From positions 30,304,698-30,368,697 of the forward strand of contig OY992833.1 in NCBI GenBank assembly GCA_963921425.1: a stretch of 64,000 bases of DNA, in the 5' to 3' direction. The position numbers and the translations under genes were made by a program. Source of the DNA: Dryas octopetala (Eukaryota; Streptophyta; Magnoliopsida; Rosales; Rosaceae). A model generated the notes under the pieces. That model was not told the DNA's origin. It saw only the letters and a program-made list of their open reading frames with translations, and did not search any database. Positions 50,518-61,286 of the stretch are shown in pieces (within the stretch, counting starts at the first letter, position 1; every line of letters starts with the position of its first letter).

Positions 50518-52701
50518 CTAGCTAGTTTCTCCACTGGCTAGAATTAAACTCTCGAGGTGCTGAACTGCATGCAGTTTATAGTCTTTGCCTATTTGCTTAA
50601 AAAGTGCACTGTGTGTACAAGAATCAGGCTCAATTTCTCTATCAAGCATCTGTTTGTACAATCTCAAAGCCTCCTGCCAATTGCCCATGTTGCAGTTCTC
50701 ATTTATTAGAATAGTGTACGTATACTTATTTGGAAGTATTCCTTTTTCCTCCATCTCAGTAAAATATATGTAAGCCTGATCCATTCTCATCACTTTACAA
50801 AGACCATTTATCAGAGCATTGTAGGTGACCACATTTGGCAGAATACGCTTCTCTTGCATCTCTGAGAAGAACATAAATGCCAGTTCTAGTCTCCCCTTAG
50901 CCGCATGTGCATGGATCAATACTGTATAAGTTACAACTGAAGGAAACAAACCTTTCCTCTGCATCTCATAAAATATCTCCCTAGCCTTCCTGAGATGGCC
51001 ACTTACCAGGCGAGCATGAATGATGCAAGTATATGTTATATGATCTGGAAGAAGACCGTCACGTCCCATTATCTGCAACAAGTCATATGCTTCATCCAAA
51101 TTGCTCAATTTACAGATCCCATCCACAAAAACATTATATGTGAACACATCAGGAGGGAAACCCATTGCCAGAATTTGTTCTTGTATACTAAATGCCTTGG
51201 ATGGGTCACCAAGCTTCAATTCAACCACTATCCGAGTATTGTATGCAAAGCGATCTGGCTCCAGTCCTTTATGCAACATCTCATCAAATAAGTCCTTGGC
51301 CATTGATAAATTTCCTGCCTTGCAAGATCCATTTACCAGAATAGTATATGTAAAAACATCAGGGCAAATTCCTTGTTTGATCATCTCTTTTTTAAGCTGC
51401 AGAGCAACTTCCAAGTCCCCTGATTTGCAAAGACCATCCATAAGTGTATTATAGGTAATGACAGTCGGAGTGAGAATCCTATGTCTCAACTCATCAAACA
51501 ATAGAAAAGCATTCCCTATGTTCCCTAACCTACAATACCCATATATTAGAGTGTTGTATGAAACTATATCTGGCATTATATTTTTCTTCAACATATCGGA
51601 AAACCAGTCCCTGGCATCGGTCACTCTTCCGCACTTACAGAGGCCATACATTAACGAATTATAAGTGGCCACTGTAGGAGTCGCTCCTCTAGTTACCATC
51701 TCTTCCCCAAGACTTAATGCCTCTGCAAGCCGTCCTTTTTTGGAATACCCATAAATCAAAGGGTTATAAGTGTACCCTGAAACTCTTAATCCTGACTTCA
51801 ACATCTCCTCGATCAGTCCCTTGGCCTGCTCCAGTTCCCCTTTCTTCGACAATCCATTTATCAACACATTATAGGTTACATCGTTCGGAAAACACCCTAC
51901 CCTTTGCATCTCTGACAAAAGGACAAGTGCTTGTTGCACATCCCCTTCCTTGCAAAAGGAATCCAACATGGTATTATATGTAACAATTGTAGGTTTAACC
52001 CCAACCTCATCCATCATTCTATAAACTTCTTTAGCTCTAGTTACAAGGTTTTTATCTCTAAGTTCCCTAAGAATTCTATTACAATTCTTCACATCTGGCA
52101 ACAACCCATTTCGAATCATCTTATTGAAAGTCGACAAACATTGCTCAACCATGGATTTTTTGGTATACACCCATAACAAAAGATCGAGAAGCTTAACTGA
52201 AACCTTAGAAAACACGTACTCATCAATCAAAACATCCACGATTCCATGCATATCTACACTAATCACCCTCTCCATAACTCCATACGCAGACCTCATCAAA
52301 TTGTTCTGAGCCAAAATCTCAAGAATCACACAAAACGAAAACTCGGACCGCTTAAATCCCGGTTGGCCCTCTAGACATTTGAAAAACCTTAAAGCAATCC
52401 TGGGTCTGGTCCTAATCTCAGCAAGGACTCGTACAAACAACTCAGGGTCAACAATAACAGCTTGGAAATTATCAGAGACCCACTTGGTGTTACCAAAAGT
52501 CCAGGGTTTTTCTTCAATGGTGTCAAAGATAAGGTCTCGGTAATGGGTCTCGGAGAGAGTTGCAGTGGCTGGTGTAGTAGTTTTAGGGCAGTTGTGGAAA
52601 GAAGAGAAGAGGGGAAAGAGAAGCCGCACCTTGAGAGATATAGGGTGTGAGGCTGAGGCAGTGGCAGCTAAAGCTTTTGAAGCTCTGATGCAGAGGGTCA
52701 T
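50518..52701 (-). CDS. Pentatricopeptide repeat protein, P class, probably mitochondrial (At1g22960-like)
   Basis: An intronless frame of 727 aa from the first in-frame ATG at 52701. The frame stays open upstream but without an ATG. PPR proteins bind organellar RNA in a sequence-specific way to control its processing, stability or translation. The N-terminus (MTLCIRASKALAATASASH) is basic and Ala/Ser-rich, as in mitochondrial presequences. From about residue 200 to the end lie roughly 14-15 tandem 35-residue motifs of the classic form VTYNTLIDGLCK...A..L..EM...G..P. There is no E, DYW or SMR tail, so it belongs to the P class. Its overall layout recalls Arabidopsis At1g22960 (assignment from memory). 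It lies upstream of nothing in its own direction and is followed, on the same strand and at higher coordinates, by ORC4. Confidence 0.93.
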   Translation of the reverse strand: MTLCIRASKALAATASASHPISLKVRLLFPLFSSFHNCPKTTTPATATLSETHYRDLIFDTIEEKPWTFGNTKWVSDNFQAVIVDPELFVRVLAEIRTRPRIALRFFKCLEGQPGFKRSEFSFCVILEILAQNNLMRSAYGVMERVISVDMHGIVDVLIDEYVFSKVSVKLLDLLLWVYTKKSMVEQCLSTFNKMIRNGLLPDVKNCNRILRELRDKNLVTRAKEVYRMMDEVGVKPTIVTYNTMLDSFCKEGDVQQALVLLSEMQRVGCFPNDVTYNVLINGLSKKGELEQAKGLIEEMLKSGLRVSGYTYNPLIYGYSKKGRLAEALSLGEEMVTRGATPTVATYNSLMYGLCKCGRVTDARDWFSDMLKKNIMPDIVSYNTLIYGYCRLGNIGNAFLLFDELRHRILTPTVITYNTLMDGLCKSGDLEVALQLKKEMIKQGICPDVFTYTILVNGSCKAGNLSMAKDLFDEMLHKGLEPDRFAYNTRIVVELKLGDPSKAFSIQEQILAMGFPPDVFTYNVFVDGICKLSNLDEAYDLLQIMGRDGLLPDHITYTCIIHARLVSGHLRKAREIFYEMQRKGLFPSVVTYTVLIHAHAAKGRLELAFMFFSEMQEKRILPNVVTYNALINGLCKVMRMDQAYIYFTEMEEKGILPNKYTYTILINENCNMGNWQEALRLYKQMLDREIEPDSCTHSALFKQIGKDYKLHAVQHLESLILASGETS

Positions 52702-53481
52702 TGAGTGGAGAGGGTACTCATCCGGAGGAGTAGAGGGGTTTGGAAAATAGAGGAGCTCGGAGATTGGTTCTGGGTTTGAGAGAGCTTGCCGTTGATAAAG
52801 GCTTAGCTCAGATCCAACCACTTGGGGAAGGTTGTAGAAGCAGCCATTGTGATGGTGGTTCTCTATTGCGTGAGGAGCGGCCGAGCCCAAAACCGTACGC
52901 CCAAGGTTTAAGCTTGGACAGTCGGAGTTTTATTCATAATCCGAACCAAGCTGAACTTTGCGATTTCAGTTACCCATCTTATATTTTTATTTATTTTTTA
53001 TTTTTGAGAAGATTTTATTTATTTAGTTATCAAACAAAAATAGTTATACATTTATGTACCCATCCAATCAAAGTCAAAACGAATACATAACTTTAGGTTT
53101 ATGTTTTAACACAAATACATTATCATCCCATCCAAATAACATATATACATTACTTTTTCTTATAAATAAAACTCATTGATATTTCAATTGAAAAATAGAG
53201 ACAATATACATAAATATTCTTTTTGTTCCCAAAATAAGTTATTTATTGACCAAAAAATAATATTGGTACATGTTTGGATAAAAAAATATTGTTACATGCT
53301 TAGCAACAATCACGTTGGATCAAAATGGGGCAGAGACATAACCAAGCTTGTAAGATGGAAAACCCTCCTCCGTTAGTAGAGCAACATCCAATGAAACATA
53401 TACTAGGAATCACATGTCCTTTAATCTTCATACACATGAAGCAGCTATTAACCAGCCATCAATGCCGTCCCTTCACCCACT
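52702..53481. other. PPR upstream region and ORC4 3' spacer
   Basis: The 200 bp next to the PPR start is relatively GC-rich leader or promoter. The rest is AT-rich, without a gene. Confidence 0.4.
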
Positions 53482-56400
53482 TTATTTTTCACGATCCATT
53501 AACTTTTGAAGAATGGCCTGTAAACACAAAGAAAATGACGCCCCAATCACTTTCACAGATTTATGAAACCCAACTGCCTGGTCTATGTCAAGTTCAATGA
53601 TAATGAGAGGAAAAAAAAAAAAGGTTAGGTTCGCTAAATTCCATTTGAAAATTTTCTTTCTTGGCATTAAGATCAACGAGGGTGACATATCATCTAAAAT
53701 ATATCCATTGAAATTTTAGATCTACAAAAAATAAACTTTTTTTTTTCCAAAAGAAAAGAAAATTGTTTTGATAAGTTATTATAGGTATAAGTTAACATTT
53801 TATCCAAACTCTAGTTTCTCTTATAAAATTCTGATTCTTACCAAAATTTGGATGAAACAAAAAAACTTCTTCATTAAAACAATATAATTAACTTTTACCT
53901 TCAAAAACTTGAAACAAATGTGAGATCAATTGCAAGCACATGAGAGCACAAACACACATATTTTCTAGTGTAACTTACAGGACAGGAACGATAGGATTTT
54001 AGCCCCTGCTGTAGTTCATATGATGAGATTAAAAGTTTCACAGGACGAAATTCAACCGATTGATTCTGTCCTCTGTTGTCTGCAAAGCCAATCAGTTCAC
54101 GTTGTAGAAGGTGTTCAAATGCCTGCAGAAGTGAGAGAAATGAAAAATACTCTGCTAATTGGAGCACCAGATTAAGATTTGTTATAAACACTATCTTGGC
54201 AAGGAGCTATGCCTACCCGTAAGCATACATTTCTTGCATAATAGTCAGATGTCTGGAACGAATCATGTATGCTTTTGTACTCTGCCACATACGCAAAACA
54301 TGTAAGTGAAAATTTAATAATAGCAAATAGAATCGTAACATAAGAATCAGAGATTCACCTTTCATTACAGAATTGAAATTGTATGAGTTCTGCTCTTTAA
54401 CTTCCAACCTCTTCATGCATACCAGAATGTAAAGTTCCAAAACGGAGCAATCTGCTTGAAATCACTACTTTTCATAAGAAAGACAGAAAAATACAGGAAG
54501 AATTGCTTTGCTTTGTTTCATTGTTAGATACAAAAGTTTATGCGGCAGAAACTACGGACATGGGAGGCATAATACATACAATGAAATCCACCAAAGCAAG
54601 ATATTAATATCAGAAAAAGTATTTAAATTCTTCGACCTTTTATGCATTCCAGCTTTGGTTGCTTTTGGATATTTGAAAGTGCGGTTTTGAAGTTTTCTAG
54701 TGACAGCATTCCAGAATCCAAATCCATATAAGAAACAGCGCAGAATCTAGTGTCATGGTCTATGAACAGTAAGTTTAGCAGATGATGAAAAATGATATAT
54801 CTGAAAAGCAATATGTTCATTTCATTCTTCCATATGCAAGAAGAAAAACTTACAGATATCTCAACAAATGGTTGGCAGTGGAATCAGAATTCAGAAATGT
54901 ATTAATAATCTCTTTAAATCTCTCATCTGCCAATATGTTCTGTAAAATGTTAAGGACTTTACAAGCAGTAAACAACAGATGTGTATCCATGTCATCTGCT
55001 AGACTACTGTAAAAACTATTTCAATAAACTTATCTAACAATGTGTATCCATGTCAGGCTTCAGATAACAAACTATTGAAATCTTAAAATTTTAGAAATTC
55101 GGAACTTGTAGATTTTTCACACTCAACTTCAAGAAAAGGTTACCAAAATCATCCTATGGACAATTGAAATTTCTGAGAGATGCTTCAAAACACAAAAAAT
55201 TTGTAAGCAGTGAATATATGAAACACATATTCTAAAATGACCATATTCCATATTATCTCACTAAAACACATAGTCAAGAAAGGATACTTGAAGTTTTGCA
55301 TTGAACTCAACAGCATAGTCCAGAGAAAGGCTTGAGTCTGTAGGCAATAATAAAATGTGCTCCAACAATCTGCATCATTAAAACACTAGGAAAATCAAAA
55401 GCAGTTATTACACTGGAAGTGTCTATATTTGGGGAAAGGCACAGTAGCACCCGAGTCAAATTAGTAACTTTACCGCTGTATTTCTTCCTTAGAGGGAGGA
55501 AGAAACAAAAGCTTTCTTTGTGAAAAACGAGATATTACTCTTTTTTCCAAAAGCCGATCAGCATCCTGCATGGCAAAGTCTTCTCAACTTTGAAGCAAGT
55601 AATCCATATTTGGGCTTATGTTTTCATAACTAATTGGTCTATGTCCAAGTTCATTGATAAATATTCAAACAAGGGCTACCATTTTACATCTCATTTAAAA
55701 TTTCATCATTTACAGGAATCTTACAATTATAGTGATAGGCATTCAGAGCCATGACACAAAAAGTTCACAAGGCAAGGATCAAAGAACCTTTAAAGCAACA
55801 TACCAGTCGGCAACTCACACCAATGACAACAGCTTGAGATGTCACTGACTGCATTGCATCAAGTAAACTATAAAGTAATCTCTGTTTTCCCTGTAAAGAA
55901 CCAGAAATAAAGAGTAACGTTGCAGTCAGTAATTTATCACTTTTTATTTTTTTTATTAGAGGAGCCAGTGAATTCAATTCTAACAAACATATTAATGCAA
56001 AATATTTTACATGGGCCTAGTGCAAACTTAAAGATTGTTTGCACAGCATGAATTAAGGTATGATTGAGACAACATGGGTCAAAATTTACATGAATTAAGG
56101 TTGTAAGTCGTACACTTGTTACACCTTATATGTTGACACAATGCGCACATACCAAATGATGTGACCTTCTTCCTACATTTTGTCTCTGTATACCAAAGAC
56201 TATGTCTGCTTGTTCTTAATGTTTCAGTCTTCATGTTCTTTTTCAATACCCATAATTTGCTCCTTTATGAAAAAATGCACTTTCCTACAATTTTTAGTGT
56301 AACTTTCCAACCCCAAATGAGACTGCAAATTATGTGTTCAAGAAGACTAACTTTCCAATGCTTAATTATGAGATTGACAAATAATCTAGATTTCTCTCTC

Positions 56401-57989
56401 CTCAAATTCTGTTTCTGCAGCGCTAGGCTTTCTTACTGTTAATTACTTAATTTTTTCAACAAGACAACCAGCATCTTCAAAACTTGTTAATTAATAGCTT
56501 TTCAAATTCACACTGCTTCACTAGTTTCAACTATGATGATGCACTTTTAGACATAAAAGTTCTGAGAAACTGGCCCTGTACAGGAAAGCTTTAACATGGC
56601 CCATTGTCACTTTTAATCAAAAGAAGCAGCCAAAACATAAACATTTCAGTCAAACTGCTAGGTTTCAGCAACAAAAAACAAATGGGCACAGGATGATGAT
56701 GTCTTACCAGAGCAAATAAGTCAAACTCATCAAGCACAAAAATAAGTGTTTTATGCGCTAATCCACACTCCCTAATTATCAGAGATAAAGCACTATCAGA
56801 ACTTCTAAACCATTTGACAAGAACACATCAAAAAAGATTTATACGCACCGTAACATGGCTATCATAAACTGGGAGTTATCATCAAATGATGCCTACAAAA
56901 GTCATCAATCCAGCAAAGAAACCATAAGTTCTGGAAACAAAATTCTTCAAAAGTGGTTTTAGATAAAATTAAGCATGCTACCATTTTTGAGAACGACAAC
57001 TGATGCTCCAAGCATAGCTGTCTAGCAATTTCCTGAATGATCAATAACCATATTAAACAAATAAGAAAAGGATATTACTGTCTACGGATATCCTGAATGA
57101 TAATCACTATTTCAAAACACCATTTATGGTATGTCACCATTACAAATTCCTGAATTATAATTCTCGTCATAAAATTATACAATAAAAGTGAAGTTAAAAA
57201 CTAATGCAACAATGAACTCAACATTTCGGAAATTAAGAAACCCCACAAAACAAAAAACAAAAAACAAAAAGCAAAAAGAAAATGGATGGAATCGTCAACC
57301 TTTAATGCGCAATTGTCATCGCTATGCAAAAGTCCACTCAACCTGATCTGATACAATGTACATTGCAAATTAAACTGTGTGTATATTACACATATAATAT
57401 ATATATATATTTTTTAAAAAAGCTAGTGATTCAACCACAGTATGCATAACATGCTTATGTACTCTCAAGAAACCAACAAAAAAAGAAAATAAATATTCAA
57501 AGAAATTAAGGAGAAAAGAAAAGTTAAATATACGCGTACCACTGAAATCATATCAGGATATTCTTGTAATAAATCACTGAGCACAAGCTCCAACACCTAG
57601 AAGAAATAGAATTGACTGTAGATCACAATAATATTGATAACAGAAATTAAAAGAAGCCACAATGAAAATTTGGGAATACAGCTATTTTTCCGGAACCGCG
57701 GGGACCAAGAAGCAGCATGGAGTTGTTGCACGCCTCGGTGATCGAACTTGATACTAAAAATTTCAACTTGCTGCAAAGGAAAAAAGGATAAAGATAAAGC
57801 CTTTAATTTAAAATATTATTTTTCTAGATGAAATTAGGGTCACAGAGTGTGCTTCGAAGCAAATAGAGGAATTGGGGACCTATAGTTGGAGTCGGGAGAG
57901 TCAGCGAGAGGTTTGAAGACGAAATTTCGGTCGCAGAGTCTGCTTCGCAGCAGACTTAGGGCTTTCTCTGCCAGATTTTCAAGTCCCAT
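53482..57989 (-). CDS. ORC4: Origin recognition complex subunit 4
   Basis: Sixteen exons, high to low: 57989-57880, 57770-57680, 57596-57540, 57347-57300, 57032-56982, 56892-56849, 56771-56708, 55890-55804, 55565-55474, 55369-55288, 54939-54854, 54746-54637, 54451-54359, 54281-54217, 54122-53979 and 53517-53482; 419 aa, close to the length I recall for Arabidopsis ORC4 (417). ORC4 is one of the AAA+ subunits of the nuclear complex that marks replication origins and loads the MCM helicase. The Walker A loop is GPRGSGK at 59-65, followed by Ile where many ATPases have Thr or Ser. Walker B is FVLDEFDLFA, with D148 and E149. VIGVSCRLDADRLLEKRVISRFSQRK is the sensor/arginine region. The C-terminal winged-helix part (AFEHLLQRELIGFAD) is intact. 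It shares a short divergent promoter with TATC. Confidence 0.94.
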
Positions 57990-58414
57990 TGCTCAAAGCA
58001 AACTGAGAGTGAGAGAATGGCCTAAAAAAAAAACTGAGAGTGAGAGAACTGAGACGAGGGAAATGGCGGGAACTGAGATCAGGGTGGGTTAGGTTAACCG
58101 AAACAGAAAGTGGACTATGGGCCGAACCTATTAGATGGGCTGAAGGCCCATTCTTTTTTGCTGAACCGGGGGCCAAAGGCCCAATAAGAGGCCCGTTCTA
58201 CTGCGTACGTTAAATCAACAGCTCTCAATAGTAAACAAGTGAAGATCCTGCTAAAATGCGCCATGGGCCTGCAATTCTAATTTCCAAAAATATCGTCGGC
58301 CGAGCTGAAGAAAGAAGCACCAGTCATTCATTCATTGTTCAGATTTTTGCTATAAAACGAGAGCTAATACGAAGAAGAAGAAGAAGGAAACTTTGACTGG
58401 GAAGTGTGGGAGAG
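57990..58414. promoter_or_regulatory. Shared divergent promoter of ORC4 and TATC with site II motifs
   Basis: Only 425 bp separate the two start codons. Between 58118 and 58269 there are at least six GGCCCA/TGGGCY-type elements (58118, 58136, 58145, 58178, 58190 and 58264). In plants these site II motifs bind TCP factors and are enriched in genes for cell proliferation and organelle biogenesis. Regulation by TCPs is inference from motif content. Confidence 0.65.
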
Positions 58415-60900
58415 ATGGGAAGCACTAGCTATGCTTCCATTTCCAACTTGCACTTCATTCGGAATCGCAGCCACAATTGCTTCGAGCGACGTGGTCCAAT
58501 CAGGAACCAGCTGGCTTCTGTTCAAGCCCACAATTCGAGGAGGCCAAGACTTGAAATCAATGGTCTACGGAGCCGGAGGAGATTTCGCAGCGACGTCGTG
58601 TGCTTTGCTGTAGACGACGGTTTGAGAGAGAAGCAGCAAGAGTTTGGTGCTGGGCCTGGAGTTGGGGTTGGCTCCGTTGTCGAGGATAGGCCTGCTACTG
58701 GTAACACCATAAATCCCAAAATTTCTATTTATCACTTTAGAATTATGATTTAGTTCATTGTTAAATTTTAGTTTTATCTTTCATCTGGGTTTCAACAAGT
58801 TGTATAAAGAAATCTGAAAATCATGGTTACTACTTTGAGAACCCAACATGGCGAAAAAGAAAGAAAAGAACGAAGACATGAATTTTATTACAATTTTGGA
58901 GTAATTTTAGTACTTTTGTTGTTGTTACTCTTAGAAATTTTAGTGCACTTAGAAGCCAAATATGTTTAAATTTGGCTCAGGAGCCCTGAAATATCAGTTA
59001 AGTGGCTGTTCATGTTTCATGATTCATGAAGTAATTGATAACTGACGCTGATAAGCTTTTTGCTCGCATCTGCTTTAAAAATGAGTGGAAGATAGTAGAT
59101 TTTAGCCCATTTGTATTCAATTTGTTTGTAAGGTTTTGGTTTTCTCTTGACTTATATATTGATCTATCAAATTTTAGATCATCTTGCCTTGAGGAAGTGG
59201 ATGTAAATGTCTTTAGTTAAGAAGTTGACATCACCATTTTGTTGTACAATATAGATGCGGCTGAGAGCTCAAAAGAAGAAACAATGGAGAATGATAATGG
59301 AGGAAGTCCTATTTACAATTTTCTATATCCTAGTCAAGAGCTCCTCCCGGATGATAAAGAGATGAGTATATTTGACCATCTCGAAGAGCTGCGTGAGAGA
59401 ATATTTATATCAGTTATAGCTGTTGGAGTTTCTATGTTGGGATGCTTTACGTATTCAAAAGATCTTATAATATTTCTCGAGGCTCCTGTTAAAGATCAAG
59501 GTGTAAAATTCCTGCAGCTAGCTCCTGGAGAGTTTTTCTTTACTACCTTAAAGGTTAGATTGACTGAATATTTCCGGTCTGATATCTCTCACATGACTGT
59601 CACATGTAAGATTTTGTTTTTGGAAAGCCACTGTCACTGTTGGTTGGGTGCAAATCAGACTATCTAGCTAGCTCTGAAATGCAATGGAGTGGTGTAGGAA
59701 ATTCCATAGTTTTCATGATTCATATTTTCCTGTTTTTCATTTGAAATTTTACTTCTTCTTTTTTTTAATCAAGTTTTCCCCATGGGCTACTGGTGGAGTG
59801 TGATTTTACTTTTACAGTACATTGTATGAAAGCTCTACTTTTTTGGTTTCCTAGTTGACATTGGGAATCTGTGAAAATTCATGCAAATTAAAATCCATGC
59901 TGCCAATCATTCTTTTACATTGGGAATCTGTGAAAATTTATGCAAATTAAAATCCAAGCTGCCAATCATTCTTTTATGGTGTCCTTGGGGTGTTATTCAT
60001 TAGCTAGGAAGGCATGGACATGGATAATCATGGTACACATAATGGCTAGTACATGATAATTCAAAGTTAGTTTTTTTATCGTTCTTGTTAATTTCCAGCT
60101 TCGATATACATATATTGTGCTCTCCCTTGTACATGAGTTTGATTTTGTATGAAGTCATTGTAACAAGAAAGTTCTTCTAATCATGCACTGCAGGTATCAG
60201 GATACTGTGGCCTTCTCTTGGGGAGCCCTATCATTCTTTATGAGATTATAGCCTTTGTTCTTCCAGGATTAACGAGAGAAGAGAGAAAATTTCTGGGGCC
60301 AATTGTTTTTGGCTCATCAGTACTTTTTTATGCTGGTATCAGCTTCTCCTATTTGGTTTTGACACCAGCAGCCTTGAACTTCTTTGTTACTTATGCAGAA
60401 GGTGTTGTAGAATCTTTGTGGTCCATTGATCAATACTTTGAGTTCGTACTTGTGCTCATGTTCAGCACAGGCTTGTCTTTCCAGGTAATGACCCTCCTCT
60501 CAAGCTCATCGTTGTCCTTAGGAATGACATTTGTACATTCTAATCAGCACTTATATTTGCAAAATTTATATTTCAAACCAGAAACAAGCTTCAATTCTTT
60601 TCCTTAAGGCATGGTCCTGAAATTCCCTTGCAAACCAGAAACCCTCAATAGGAATTTCGTTAATAAATTACCTTTCATCTGATTCTACAGGTTCCAGTTA
60701 TACAGGTTCTCCTGGGGCAGGTTGGTCTAGTATCAGGAGATCAAATGCTGTCAATTTGGAGGTATGTTGTGGTTGGTGCTGTTGTGGCAGCGGCTGTGCT
60801 TACACCATCAACCGATCCACTCACTCAGGTTCTCCTGGCAGCACCCCTTCTCGGTCTTTACTTGGGTGGTGCCTGGGTGGTTAAGCTTATTGGTCGGTGA
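58415..60900 (+). CDS. TATC: Sec-independent protein translocase TATC, chloroplastic
   Basis: Four exons: 58415-58700, 59255-59553, 60194-60484 and 60691-60900; 361 aa (Arabidopsis TATC/APG2 is slightly shorter). It is the core receptor of the twin-arginine pathway that moves folded proteins across the thylakoid membrane using the proton gradient. The first 60-70 residues are Arg/Ser-rich and fit a chloroplast transit peptide. The stromal N-terminal motif [12 protein letters not shown] (about 135-146) binds twin-arginine signals. The [10 protein letters not shown] loop and [23 protein letters not shown] follow, and six hydrophobic spans complete the TatC fold, ending [11 protein letters not shown]. 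The ATG at 58415 is the first Met in frame. It is divergent from ORC4 and convergent with the GCIP-like gene, 386 bp away. Confidence 0.95.
59859..59977. repeat. Tandem duplication, 59-bp period, in TATC intron 2
   Basis: Two head-to-tail copies beginning ACATTGGGAATCTGTGAAAA differ at a few positions. They do not touch splice sites. Confidence 0.85.
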
Positions 60901-61286
60901 ACCTTACTGCGTAATGCATGAAATTTGTTCCCAGTATCGTGTATACTCTGATTTTGCAAGGATCCTGTACATGTACAACATGATGTAGCATAAAAGTGAC
61001 TCATATGGAAGGATGGTGAATGAATAACCCCATATCAATTTATCTGATTTTGTTAATTGTTATACAAAAGGTTTTATTGCAAGCGTTGAATAACAGCATG
61101 TAACTTTCTCAAGTATACAATCAGGTTGATTTAAATTTTTAAATCACTATAAACAATCCTATTATACTGACAGAGGATAATCATTTGGACTAGTATTCAA
61201 ATGCCAAAACAAGAACCATTTTCTTCTCGGAAAGGAAAAAAGAAAACTAACAAAGTTCTGCAAAATGAATTCCGCTCCTCTCTTTC
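60901..61286. other. Convergent 3' region between TATC and the GCIP-like gene
   Basis: 386 bp of AT-rich sequence that must contain both polyadenylation regions. No other feature seen. Confidence 0.5.

Noticed and set aside
52702..52890. 63-codon upstream extension of the PPR frame
   Set aside because: There is no ATG before 52701. The extension only opens at a TTG and reads as leader sequence, while the ATG at 52701 starts a good mitochondrial presequence.
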